This document shows, piece after piece, positions 53,094-61,849 of a DNA stretch of 64,000 bases. The position numbers and the translations under genes are program-made. The notes beneath the pieces are model-generated. The model made no database searches. It saw nothing but the letters and a program-made list of their open reading frames with translations, and had not been told where the DNA came from. Position 1 is the stretch's first letter. Every line of letters begins with the position of its first letter. The DNA comes from LZORAL124-50-18 sp051208045 (GTDB taxonomy: Bacteria; Pseudomonadota; Gammaproteobacteria; Pseudomonadales; Oleiphilaceae): contig JBPJFY010000010.1 in NCBI GenBank assembly GCA_051208045.1, forward strand, positions 85,823-149,822. Direction: 5' to 3'.

Positions 53094-54182
53094 TTGTCAA
53101 AGCGTGTAATTGTTGGAATGTCAGGCGGCGTCGATTCCTCGGTCTCTGCCCTGTTACTCAAACAACAAGGGTATCAGGTGGAAGGATTGTTCATGAAAAA
53201 CTGGGATGAAGATGACGGCACCGAGTACTGCACAGCCATGCAGGATCTGGCAGACGCTCAGGCAGTGGCCGATGTTCTGGACATTCCGCTCCACAGTGCC
53301 AATTTTGCCGCTGAATACTGGGATCGAGTATTTGAGCACTTCCTGCACGAATACAAGCATGGTCGCACCCCAAATCCAGATATCCTGTGTAATAAGGAAA
53401 TAAAGTTTAAGGCGTTCCTGGATTACGCAGTCACGCTTGGCGCGGACTACATTGCTACCGGACACTATGTGCGCAAGTCCATGCAGGCAAGCACAGCTCA
53501 GTTACTCAAAGGATTAGATGGCAACAAAGATCAAAGCTATTTTTTACACGCAGTGGACCATACCCGGATCGCAAAGACACTGTTCCCGGTGGGTGAGTTG
53601 GAAAAACCTGAAGTGAGAGAAATCGCTGAGAAAAACGCCCTGCCTGTGTTCGATAAAAAGGACAGTACCGGCATTTGCTTTATCGGCGAGCGAAAATTTA
53701 CCGATTTTCTAAAACAATACCTGCCCGCCCAACCTGGCGAAATAGTGACTGAAGAGGGAGAAATCATCGGGAAACATCAAGGCCTGATGTACCACACGAT
53801 TGGTCAACGCCAGGGATTGCGTATTGGGGGGCTTGCCAATCATGACGAAGCACCCTGGTTTGTCGCGGAGAAGAATCTCAATACAAATCAGCTGGTTGTC
53901 GTACAAGGAAAGCAACATCCTGCTTTGTTCAAAGCAGGCCTCTTCGCGAGCAAGATCGATTGGGTAGACCTGCAAGGCCCCACATTACCCGTCAGACTGC
54001 ATGCCAAAGTACGTTATCGGCAACCGGATCAGGCATGCCTGGTCTCTCCTTCCGCAGAGCATGGTTTTCGAGTGGATTTCGATGAAAAGCAGCGTGCCAT
54101 TACGCCCGGTCAATCCGTGGTTTTCTACGATGGCGATGTTTGCCTGGGTGGCGGCGTGATCGAGTCCACTTTTGGCGCATAA
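53094..54182 (+). CDS. mnmA: tRNA-specific 2-thiouridylase MnmA
   Basis: MnmA makes s2U34 in tRNA Lys, Glu and Gln. The 362-residue protein has the PP-loop VGMSGGVDSSV, the catalytic cysteines in NPDILCNKEIK and STGICFIGE, HYVRKS and HTIGQRQGLRIGG. The start is TTG at 53094 with AAGG upstream. The next in-frame Met lies inside the PP-loop (residue 9) and would destroy the N-terminal strand, so the TTG start is required. It is followed by hflD after 17 bp. Confidence 0.96.
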   Translation: MSKRVIVGMSGGVDSSVSALLLKQQGYQVEGLFMKNWDEDDGTEYCTAMQDLADAQAVADVLDIPLHSANFAAEYWDRVFEHFLHEYKHGRTPNPDILCNKEIKFKAFLDYAVTLGADYIATGHYVRKSMQASTAQLLKGLDGNKDQSYFLHAVDHTRIAKTLFPVGELEKPEVREIAEKNALPVFDKKDSTGICFIGERKFTDFLKQYLPAQPGEIVTEEGEIIGKHQGLMYHTIGQRQGLRIGGLANHDEAPWFVAEKNLNTNQLVVVQGKQHPALFKAGLFASKIDWVDLQGPTLPVRLHAKVRYRQPDQACLVSPSAEHGFRVDFDEKQRAITPGQSVVFYDGDVCLGGGVIESTFGA

Positions 54183-54199
54183 TTTGGAGCAATAAGACG

Positions 54200-54835
54200 T
54201 TGAACTACAGTCTCAGAGATCAAACGCTCGCGCTTGCAGGCATCTTTCAGGCCTCCGCACTGGTACGTCAAATTGCTCATGAGGGCAACTGCCACCGAGC
54301 GTCTTTTGAAACCAGTCTCAACAGCCTCTTTATGGTATCGCCAGAGTCTACAGAGGCGGTGTACGGCAATACACAGAATTTGAATTTTGGATTGCGCGAA
54401 TTGATCGATGCGCTTGGAAGAGACAATCAAAAACAAAATGTTGAAATAATTCGGTATGCGCTCAATCTTGTGCACCTCGAAAACAAACTGAGACGCAATA
54501 CAAGCATGCTCTCGGTAATCAGTGACCGAATCTCCGCAGCCGAATCACAGATGCGACATTTTGAGGGGTTGCACCCGAATGTATTGAAGAATCTGGCATC
54601 CATCTACACTGATACCATCAGTACATTCAACCTGCGCATTCAAGTCACCGGCCAACCCCAGCATCTGAAAATTAACGAAAACGCTGATAAAATACGGGCC
54701 TTGCTGCTGGCGGGCATACGCTCTGCGATGCTTTGGCGACAAGTAGGCGGCCGTCGTTGGCACTTGCTGTTCAAGCGGAAGGCCATTCGGGAAGAAGCAC
54801 AAATCATTGTGAAGCAAAATCTTCAGCCTCAATAG
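54200..54835 (+). CDS. hflD: High-frequency lysogenisation protein HflD homologue
   Basis: This ~211-residue, mostly helical, membrane-associated protein starts NYSLRDQTLALAGIFQASALVRQIA, as in HflD. The frame is open from an ATG at 54140 inside mnmA, but the TTG at 54200 has GGAG 11 bases upstream and matches the family start, so I choose it. E. coli HflD binds lambda CII; the native role is not settled. The mnmA-hflD-purB order is conserved in gammaproteobacteria. Confidence 0.93.
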   Translation: MNYSLRDQTLALAGIFQASALVRQIAHEGNCHRASFETSLNSLFMVSPESTEAVYGNTQNLNFGLRELIDALGRDNQKQNVEIIRYALNLVHLENKLRRNTSMLSVISDRISAAESQMRHFEGLHPNVLKNLASIYTDTISTFNLRIQVTGQPQHLKINENADKIRALLLAGIRSAMLWRQVGGRRWHLLFKRKAIREEAQIIVKQNLQPQ

Positions 54836-54867
54836 AACTTCAATTTATTTTAGAAACGGTAACAGCT

Positions 54868-56250
54868 ATGGAACTTAATTCATTAACTGCACTTTCACCA
54901 CTGGACGGCCGTTATGGGAGCAAAACCGCTGCCTTAAGACCCTATTTCAGTGAATTCGGATTGATTAAATACCGAGTTACCGTCGAGATTCGATGGCTGC
55001 AAGCGCTTGCAGCAGACGCCCGAATTAGCGAAGTACCCACATTTACGGCGGAAACCCAGGCATTGCTGGACGCCATTGTGGATCAATTCAGCGAGGCAGA
55101 TGCCGCTCGAGTAAAAGAAATTGAAGTGGGCCCCGGCGGAACCAATCATGACGTCAAAGCCGTAGAATATCTCATCAAAGAGAAGATTGCCGGAAACGAT
55201 GAACTTGAACCTGTGCGTGAATTTGTTCACTTCGCCTGCACTTCTGAGGACATCAACAACCTTTCCCACGCCCTCATGCTTCAATCCGGTGTGCAGGAGG
55301 TTATACTTCCTCAAATGCGGAAAATCCGGGATGTCATTGCCGATCTGGCGAAAAGCTATGCGGCCTACCCAATGCTTTCGCGAACCCATGGCCAGACAGC
55401 CTCTCCAACCACTGTCGGAAAGGAGTTTGCAAACGTTGCTTATCGATTATCACGTCAAATCAAGCAGGTTGAATCCATCGAATATCTTGGAAAAATCAAC
55501 GGCGCGGTGGGCAACTATAATGCCCATTTGTCCGCCTACCCGAATTTCGATTGGCAAAACTTTGCAGAAAAATTTGTCACCGACCTTGGTATCACATGGA
55601 ATCCTTACACAACGCAGATAGAACCCCACGACTACATTGCAGAGCTTTTTGATACAGTCGCTCGCTTTAACACGATACTGATCGATTTTGATCGTGACAT
55701 TTGGGGTTATATCTCACTCGCTTACTTTAAGCAGAAGCCTGTCGCCAATGAAGTCGGTTCCTCCACGATGCCACATAAAGTTAATCCAATCGATTTTGAA
55801 AATTCTGAAGGTAATCTCGGGATTGCGAATGCCATAATGCAGCACCTGGCAGCCAAACTACCCGTTTCCCGCTGGCAGCGGGATTTGACAGACTCAACCG
55901 TACTCAGAAATCTTGGTGCGGGATTAGGGTATTCACTAATTGCTTATCAGGCCACCTTAAAAGGCATCTCCAAGCTTGAAATTAATGAGGGCCGCCTTAG
56001 AGATGATCTTAACAATGCCTGGGAGGTGCTGGCGGAACCCATTCAAACCGTTATGCGCCGCTACAATATTGAAAATGCCTATGAAAAATTGAAGGCATTG
56101 ACGCGTGGCGCAGACATGAATCAAGGCAAGATCCAAACCTTCATTGAAAGCCTGGAAATTCCGGATGATGCCAAGCAAACGCTGGTGTCTTTAACTCCGG
56201 CAACTTATATCGGCAACGCAGAGGAACAGGCGAAAGCGATCAAGGAGTAA
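54868..56250 (+). CDS. purB: Adenylosuccinate lyase
   Basis: PurB removes fumarate from SAICAR and adenylosuccinate in purine synthesis. The 460-residue protein has the N-terminus MELNSLTALSPLDGRYGSKT, VHFACTSEDINNLSHALML, SRTHGQTASPTTVGKEFANVA and the fumarase superfamily signature SSTMPHKVNPIDFENSEGN. The frame is open from 54733, but the ATG at 54868 matches the family start. It is 32 bp after hflD and is followed by the hydroxylase gene after 6 bp. Confidence 0.97.
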   Translation: MELNSLTALSPLDGRYGSKTAALRPYFSEFGLIKYRVTVEIRWLQALAADARISEVPTFTAETQALLDAIVDQFSEADAARVKEIEVGPGGTNHDVKAVEYLIKEKIAGNDELEPVREFVHFACTSEDINNLSHALMLQSGVQEVILPQMRKIRDVIADLAKSYAAYPMLSRTHGQTASPTTVGKEFANVAYRLSRQIKQVESIEYLGKINGAVGNYNAHLSAYPNFDWQNFAEKFVTDLGITWNPYTTQIEPHDYIAELFDTVARFNTILIDFDRDIWGYISLAYFKQKPVANEVGSSTMPHKVNPIDFENSEGNLGIANAIMQHLAAKLPVSRWQRDLTDSTVLRNLGAGLGYSLIAYQATLKGISKLEINEGRLRDDLNNAWEVLAEPIQTVMRRYNIENAYEKLKALTRGADMNQGKIQTFIESLEIPDDAKQTLVSLTPATYIGNAEEQAKAIKE

Positions 56251-56256
56251 TCAGCT

Positions 56257-57405
56257 ATGCATGTGCTTGGCGAAATCTCAAAGGAAACCTTTTTGCGAGA
56301 TTACTGGCAAAAAAAACCGCTGTTGATTCGCCAGGCCTTCCCCGACTTTTACTCTCCGGTCACTCGGGAAGACTTGTACGAACTTGCAGGAGAAGCCTGT
56401 GTCGAATCGAGAATTGTTGAAGAAAAAAACGTAAAGGGTCACTGGCAGGTACAGTATGGCCCCTTCGAATCAGGAGACCTCTACAACCTCCCCTCATCAG
56501 CCTGGACGCTTCTGATTCAGGGTCTGGACCACTGGCTGGAAGAGGCGAGCGACCTGCTGGATTGTTTTAGATTTATCCCCAACTGGCGTATCGACGACGT
56601 GATGGCCAGCTATGCCGTGGATGGTGGCAGTGTGGGCCCGCATTACGACCAGTACGACGTATTTTTGTTGCAGGCGGCCGGAGCAAGGAACTGGAAGATT
56701 GGCCCCAGGTGTGACGACAGCACTCCCCGACTCTCCGGCACGCCACTGCGCATTCTGAGATCTTTCGACACCGAAGAAGAATGGCTGTTGGAGCCAGGAG
56801 ACATGCTCTACCTGCCTCCTTCCGTTGCCCATTATGGCGTTGCCAGGGGCGAGTGTATAACGCTTTCAATTGGCTTTAGAACTCCCTCTATCGAGGAGCT
56901 TACCAATGAACTTTGCACCTATGTAACGGAGCAGTTACCGAGCATACACCTGCCTGATACCAGCCCTTCGTCGCCTTCGAATCCAGGCGAAATCACACCG
57001 GAAGCATTAGCGTCGATACGAAGCCTGATCACCGAACACGTATTGGAAGACCAGCGCCTCGCTACCTGGTTTGGTACTTATGCCACCCGGCCAAAATCGG
57101 AGGATATTGTCCTTCCACCGGATGACACGATCACCCAACAGGAGCTAAAAAGTTCGCTTTCCGAAGCAGAATACTTTTACTGGAACGAGGGATCGCGATA
57201 TGCGTATTCTGTTCAGGAATCTGAAGTTCACGTATTCATCGACGGACATTGCTACAGCGTACCACTGACAGAGCTGGAAGCCATTCAACGCATCACTGCG
57301 AAACGCCGTACAGAGGCTCAGTACTTGGCGGAGCATCTGTCCTGTGAAGCATTCAAACACCTCCTACTATCGATAATCAATGCCGGGAGTGCTTACCTTG
57401 ACTAA
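56257..57405 (+). CDS. roxA: Cupin-fold ribosomal protein uL16 arginine hydroxylase (RoxA/YcfD)
   Basis: RoxA is an Fe(II)/2-oxoglutarate oxygenase of the JmjC fold that hydroxylates Arg81 of ribosomal protein L16. The 382-residue protein has the metal-binding HxD (His129, Asp131 in PHYDQYDVF) and the distal His192 (PSVAHYGVARG), close to the E. coli numbering. The N-terminal RDYWQKKPLLIRQAFP and the C-terminal winged-helix-like dimerisation domain fit the family. An A8 run lies at codons 18-20. It ends with overlap into the next gene. Confidence 0.94.
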   Translation: MHVLGEISKETFLRDYWQKKPLLIRQAFPDFYSPVTREDLYELAGEACVESRIVEEKNVKGHWQVQYGPFESGDLYNLPSSAWTLLIQGLDHWLEEASDLLDCFRFIPNWRIDDVMASYAVDGGSVGPHYDQYDVFLLQAAGARNWKIGPRCDDSTPRLSGTPLRILRSFDTEEEWLLEPGDMLYLPPSVAHYGVARGECITLSIGFRTPSIEELTNELCTYVTEQLPSIHLPDTSPSSPSNPGEITPEALASIRSLITEHVLEDQRLATWFGTYATRPKSEDIVLPPDDTITQQELKSSLSEAEYFYWNEGSRYAYSVQESEVHVFIDGHCYSVPLTELEAIQRITAKRRTEAQYLAEHLSCEAFKHLLLSIINAGSAYLD

Positions 57406-58405
57406 TCCAATACCTGACCACATCGACTTTCAGATACATTCCTGGGAACAGGTGCCTCCAGGAACCCGGGAACTTAGATACGAAGTGTTTGTTCAAGAGC
57501 AGAAAGTACCAGAAGAAATCGAACTGGACGAGCAGGATGCGTCCGCCATGCATGTCGTCGCCACTACGGCCAGTAAAGAGGTCATTGGCTGCGCACGATT
57601 TTTCCCAAAGGAAAACAATGTGGTTTACATTGGGCGTATGGCGGTAAAGAAAGCGTATCGCAATCAGGGGCTCGGCGATAAAATGTTAAAAAAAGCCATT
57701 GAAGGTGGCATTGTGGCGTATCAAGCCAGCCAGTTTGCGCTCAGCGCGCAAAGCCATGCGCTGGACTTCTATGCCAGGAACGGATTTTTGGTAAACTCGG
57801 ATGAATACTTGGAAGCAGGCATCCCTCACATAAAAATGGTATTGTCCGCGCCGAAAAACCTGCTGCACGCCCTTGAAGAGAAAACACTTTATCAACACGG
57901 TAAAACCCCACTGGTTGCAGGCGAAGACCCTGCCTCCTGGTTTTTTGGCACACCGGATCTGGGTAATGAATTGGCAACCTGCTGTTTATTTGGCGACATT
58001 CAGAATATCGACGTATTTGATACGGACCTGAGCCATACACTGTATCAATCCTCCGCATTTATTGATCAGTTATCCGAAGTGACACGCACCCATCGTCGTT
58101 GCAGAGTTCGCATATTACTCTGCGACGATCAAACCATTGCACGACGCCCCCACCCTCTAATAGAACTCGCGAGAAGACTCACCTCCAAAATTTCCCTGAA
58201 AGTAGTGAGCACAGATTATCCGACAGATGATGAATGTTATCTCCTCGCGGGGCGGTACAACCTTTTCTACCGAAAATGCCCGAGTGAAATTGCTGGATTT
58301 TGTGATTTTAATCGTCCGGACCGGGTGAAAGTGTATCGAGACAAATTTGACGAAATGTGGAAAAGGGCAAAACGCTCGCGAGAATTCAACACGTTTGGCC
58401 TGTGA
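57398..58405 (+). CDS. GNAT-family acetyltransferase with C-terminal DUF-like domain
   Basis: This ~335-residue fusion has an N-terminal GNAT domain (about residues 10-150): LRYEVFVQEQKVPEEIELDEQD, GCARFFPKE, IGRMAVKKAYRNQGLGDKML (acetyl-CoA pyrophosphate loop RxxGxG) and LSAQSHALDFYARNGFLVNSD. Residues ~190-335 form a second domain with motifs VFDTDLSHTLYQSSAFIDQL, RVRILLCDDQTIARRPHPL and the C-terminal region GFCDFNRPDRVKVYRDKFD. I do not recognise its function; it resembles the tail of some phospholipase-D-like proteins but without a clear HKD motif. I choose the TTG at 57398 because a GGGAG lies 8 bases upstream. The ATG at 57380 (overlapping roxA more) and the GTG at 57389 are alternatives. 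Confidence 0.85.
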   Translation: MTNPIPDHIDFQIHSWEQVPPGTRELRYEVFVQEQKVPEEIELDEQDASAMHVVATTASKEVIGCARFFPKENNVVYIGRMAVKKAYRNQGLGDKMLKKAIEGGIVAYQASQFALSAQSHALDFYARNGFLVNSDEYLEAGIPHIKMVLSAPKNLLHALEEKTLYQHGKTPLVAGEDPASWFFGTPDLGNELATCCLFGDIQNIDVFDTDLSHTLYQSSAFIDQLSEVTRTHRRCRVRILLCDDQTIARRPHPLIELARRLTSKISLKVVSTDYPTDDECYLLAGRYNLFYRKCPSEIAGFCDFNRPDRVKVYRDKFDEMWKRAKRSREFNTFGL

Positions 58406-58432
58406 AACTGCTCAAGGGAATCCCCGCAATTG

Positions 58433-58460
58433 CTGACATTATCCAACCGTCGTCTATACT
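58433..58460 (+). promoter_or_regulatory. Candidate sigma-70 promoter for the coiled-coil protein gene
   Basis: CTGACA (58433-58438) and TATACT (58455-58460) each match 5 of 6 consensus bases with a 16-bp spacer. Transcription would start near 58467, giving a 58-base leader before the ATG at 58525. Confidence 0.6.
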
Positions 58461-58524
58461 TGTAGAAATGGAGGGTCCAGAGCCTGCTTGGCTCCAGGAG
58501 TAGACCAAACAATCTGAGATAAAC

Positions 58525-59310
58525 ATGTCCGCAGCGTTAGTTATCAGCATCATTGTACTCATTATCGTTCTGTCAATGATCGTGGTGTTTATTGCACAAG
58601 CTCGGGAAAAGGCGCGGATTGAGGCTGCCAGAAAGTCTAACGCGCTCTTTGACCGGTACCGCCGGCTAAAGCGTATAGTTCATGATGTCCCACCTCAGTA
58701 TTTAGCCAAAGAAATCAAGCTGTTATTGTTAGAGCGTGCCATCGATACGATGGAAGAACTCAAAGAGCTCAAAGGGGACGAGTTTCGATATCAGGCGCAG
58801 CTGGATGAAGATCAGGAACTGTTATCAAACTGTAAGAAGCTCCAGAAAGAGCCACCAGCGGTTCAGATTACCGACGAAGAGAAGCTCAACGAAATTCGAA
58901 AATTGCTTCAAATTCTCATGAAGTTTATCGAAAACCAGGCGAGAAAACGCAATATCAGTGTTCCTTCAGCCAAGAAGCACATACAGAATACGAAATTCTA
59001 TATCTATCGGTCGAAAGCTGATTTGTACGAGAACCGTGCCAATGCGGCCATCAAAAAGGAAAAACTGCGTATCGCCATCCATAATCTCCATAGCGCTGTA
59101 TCCGAACTGGAAAAAATCGCTGAGATCCCTGAAGCGCAAAACGCCATTAAAGCAACACGCGTGAAAATCAAAGAGCTCGAAACCATTGCTGACGAGCAAA
59201 ACAAAGCAAAAGCGCAATCAGCCACCAAAACCTCAGCGGCAAGCAAAGAATGGGACGAGTTTCTGGACGATGATGATGACTGGAAAAAGAAAAATGCCTA
59301 CGACGACTGA
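58525..59310 (+). CDS. Membrane-anchored coiled-coil protein of unknown function
   Basis: I do not recognise this 261-residue protein. It has one N-terminal hydrophobic segment (residues ~5-24), a helical region with charged coiled-coil-like stretches (KRIVHDVPPQYLAKEIKLLLL, ERAIDTMEELKELKGDE), and a C-terminal acidic tail (DEFLDDDDDWKKK). Lys/Glu-rich helices dominate after residue 25; no catalytic motif is visible. The N-terminal anchor suggests it lies at the cytoplasmic side of the inner membrane. It is 43 bp upstream of the histidine kinase gene in the same direction, so the two may be co-transcribed. Confidence 0.8.
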   Translation: MSAALVISIIVLIIVLSMIVVFIAQAREKARIEAARKSNALFDRYRRLKRIVHDVPPQYLAKEIKLLLLERAIDTMEELKELKGDEFRYQAQLDEDQELLSNCKKLQKEPPAVQITDEEKLNEIRKLLQILMKFIENQARKRNISVPSAKKHIQNTKFYIYRSKADLYENRANAAIKKEKLRIAIHNLHSAVSELEKIAEIPEAQNAIKATRVKIKELETIADEQNKAKAQSATKTSAASKEWDEFLDDDDDWKKKNAYDD

Positions 59311-59353
59311 TCCAATCAAAACTTCAATCACAACTTTTGGCGTTTAAACACCA

Positions 59354-61726
59354 GTGAATATTTCGTTTTCAAACAGACTGTCCTTCAAGCTGGCACGAAA
59401 CACCGTGATCGTGGCATTGCTTCTGGGGCTGGTACTCAACCTGATTCAGGTGCTGTTTGACTATTTGAATGAAGACACCGCGCTGGACACCGAAATTGAG
59501 GCCATTATCACCATCAGCCATACACCGGCCTCGCAGATTGCCTACAATATTGACTCCCGATTGGCCGAAGAATTACTCGAAGGTCTCCTCAAGCACCCTT
59601 CTATCGTCCAGGCTGACATTGTCGATTCAGACAATCGCACACTGGCGCGCAGAGAGCGAAAAATAGCAGAGTCACCCTATCGCTGGATGAGTGACCTTTT
59701 GTTTGAACCCACGCGATCTTACACAACCCGGCTTGCAGTACAGCAGTTGTCAGACGTTGACCTTGGCAACCTCAACGTGGTGGTAGATACGTTCGAACAT
59801 GGCATCTCATTCCTGAAACGCGCAGGGGTCACGCTACTGAGCGGTTTTATTAAGAGCCTGGCACTCTCTTTTCTTTTGCTGTTTGTATTCTACGTCATGT
59901 TGACCAAGCCACTTCTCGGCGTAATATTCAGCATCACAGAAGTATCGCCTGATTCGCCTGAAAAAGCGCGATTGCGCGTTCCTCAGGGTCATGAGAATGA
60001 TGAAATCGGCACGCTCGTAGACAGCACTAATAATCATCTGCATGCCATTGAGCGAAGCCTGCTAAAAATCAAACAGGCGGAAGCCCGCTTGAAAACCTAT
60101 TCTGAGCAACTCGAACAAATCGTTGAAGCGCGAACAAGGGAGTTGTCCGATAAAAATGACCAGCTTCTCAAGAGTAATCGTGAACTTGTGGTTGCCAAAG
60201 AAGAAGCTGTCAAACGAGCTAAAGCACGCGCTGATTTTCTTGCCAATATGAGCCATGAAATTCGAACACCCTTTAATGGTGTGCTGGGTATGATCAGCTT
60301 GACCTTGGAAGAGCCCCTGTCAGAACGGCAAAAATCCCAGTTGGATGTTGCCTATAATTCCGGAGTCGCACTCCTGGAAGTGCTAAACGACATTCTGGAT
60401 ATTTCTAAAGTGGAAGCCGGTAAACTCACGCTGGAAAATATCAGTTTCGATTTAAGAAAAACCATCGACGAAGTTGCCAACCTGCTTGCACAAAATTCCG
60501 CGGCGAAAAAAATCCAGCTGCACAGCTATGTTCAGCCGGATTTCCCTGAACATGTGTTTGGGGACCCAACACGAATCCGGCAGGTAATCAGCAACCTGGT
60601 GGGCAATGCCATCAAATTTACGGAAAAAGGGTATGTCTCGCTCAGCCTGACATCCGATGCCCATTTCGCCTACATAAAGGTTGAAGACACGGGTATCGGC
60701 ATCTCCAATGACGCGCTGGATAAAATATTTTCCCCGTTTTCCCAGGCATACACGGACACCACGCGTAAGTATGGAGGAACAGGGTTAGGATTAACACTTT
60801 GCAAACAATTGGTGCAGCACATGGCTGGCCAGCTGGAAGTGCGATCTGTGGTAGATCAGGGCAGCACATTTACCGTCAAACTGCCGCTTCGGGCGGACAG
60901 AAACGTAAAAGCTCCCGACGTCTCCGAACAGCTTAAAACCGTTCCCCTTCACCTGGTCTATTCCAAAGACAGCCTGACCTTCAAGTTTGTCAGTGAACAG
61001 CTGGTACACTGGACATGCACGCTGTCGGAAAGCACCTATCAGGGCCAGCTTGACGACGAAAGCACGCTGACAGAACTGAAAAACCGCCTGGACAAACAGG
61101 TTGATCAATCTGGCGAAGATGCGATTTATCTGATCGATGACCCGAGGATCATCGCGCAGTTAAATGGTGCAGTCACTGGCATTCTGGTTCAGCGAGGGGG
61201 GCACAACGCCCTAAAGAATAATGAAAGTTTCCGCGTATTGAGCACACCGGTCAACAGAACGCGATTGCTGGAATCCTTGCAACGGGCCACCGGAGAGAGT
61301 CAGGAACAACAAGCGGACCAATCAAAAGACCTGGTGAGCGTGCTGTCTGGCAAAAATCTGTCAATTCTATTGGTGGAAGATAACCGCGTGAACCAGATGG
61401 TCGCGAAAACAATTCTTAAAAAACTGGGATTCACCGTAGATATCGCCAACAACGGACAGGAAGCGGTGGATATCGTTCAAGGTAAAAAATTCGACGCGAT
61501 TTTAATGGACTGCCACATGCCCGTTATGGATGGCTACGAAGCCACCCGGAAAATTCGCAATGAACTCGGCATGAAGACGATTCCTATTATTGCGGTCACA
61601 GCCAACGTCATGCACGGCGATAAGGAAAAGTGCTTCAGCGCCGGCATGAACGACTACGTGACCAAACCCTATGAAAAACATATTCTCATCGAAAAACTAG
61701 ATCAATGGCTGCTGCAGCACAGCTGA
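59354..61726 (+). CDS. Hybrid sensor histidine kinase with C-terminal receiver domain
   Basis: This 790-residue signalling protein starts at GTG 59354. Two membrane segments (about 17-36 and 163-184) bound a ~125-residue periplasmic sensor domain. A HAMP-like linker and a coiled-coil (230-290) follow, then HisKA with His301 (NMSHEIRTPFNG), HATPase with LVGNAIKFT (N box), DTGIG (G1) and GGTGLGLT (G2), a degenerate receiver-like stretch (~520-650), and a C-terminal receiver domain with phosphoacceptor Asp719 (ILMDCHMPVMDG) and the Lys in YVTKPYE. There is no HPt domain, so an external phosphotransfer protein is needed. The layout resembles BarA without its HPt. No cognate regulator lies nearby. 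The signal is unknown. Confidence 0.92.
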   Translation: MNISFSNRLSFKLARNTVIVALLLGLVLNLIQVLFDYLNEDTALDTEIEAIITISHTPASQIAYNIDSRLAEELLEGLLKHPSIVQADIVDSDNRTLARRERKIAESPYRWMSDLLFEPTRSYTTRLAVQQLSDVDLGNLNVVVDTFEHGISFLKRAGVTLLSGFIKSLALSFLLLFVFYVMLTKPLLGVIFSITEVSPDSPEKARLRVPQGHENDEIGTLVDSTNNHLHAIERSLLKIKQAEARLKTYSEQLEQIVEARTRELSDKNDQLLKSNRELVVAKEEAVKRAKARADFLANMSHEIRTPFNGVLGMISLTLEEPLSERQKSQLDVAYNSGVALLEVLNDILDISKVEAGKLTLENISFDLRKTIDEVANLLAQNSAAKKIQLHSYVQPDFPEHVFGDPTRIRQVISNLVGNAIKFTEKGYVSLSLTSDAHFAYIKVEDTGIGISNDALDKIFSPFSQAYTDTTRKYGGTGLGLTLCKQLVQHMAGQLEVRSVVDQGSTFTVKLPLRADRNVKAPDVSEQLKTVPLHLVYSKDSLTFKFVSEQLVHWTCTLSESTYQGQLDDESTLTELKNRLDKQVDQSGEDAIYLIDDPRIIAQLNGAVTGILVQRGGHNALKNNESFRVLSTPVNRTRLLESLQRATGESQEQQADQSKDLVSVLSGKNLSILLVEDNRVNQMVAKTILKKLGFTVDIANNGQEAVDIVQGKKFDAILMDCHMPVMDGYEATRKIRNELGMKTIPIIAVTANVMHGDKEKCFSAGMNDYVTKPYEKHILIEKLDQWLLQHS

Positions 61727-61753
61727 TAGCCAACACGCCCAGAATAAAATCGT

Positions 61754-61767
61754 TTGATAAAAATCAA
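61754..61767. promoter_or_regulatory. Perfect FNR/Anr box upstream of hemN
   Basis: TTGAT-AAAA-ATCAA is an exact match to the FNR/Anr consensus (TTGAT-N4-ATCAA). A -10-like TATTAT lies at 61789-61794. This predicts a start near 61801, which places the box centre (61760.5) at about -40.5, the class II activation position. Anaerobic induction of hemN is therefore predicted, in agreement with other Anr-regulated hemN genes. Confidence 0.85.
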
Positions 61768-61849
61768 AGTAAATTTGGTACACTCTTCTATTATAGAAAT
61801 CCTATTATGAGCCCGGCTCACACACTCTCTCAGACAGGCGTGAACACTG

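Noticed and set aside
56309..56316. A8 run near the start of roxA, considered as a slippage site
   Set aside because: A8 runs are common in such sequence, the frame is intact, and several other A8 runs occur in the window (for example in comEC near 39873).
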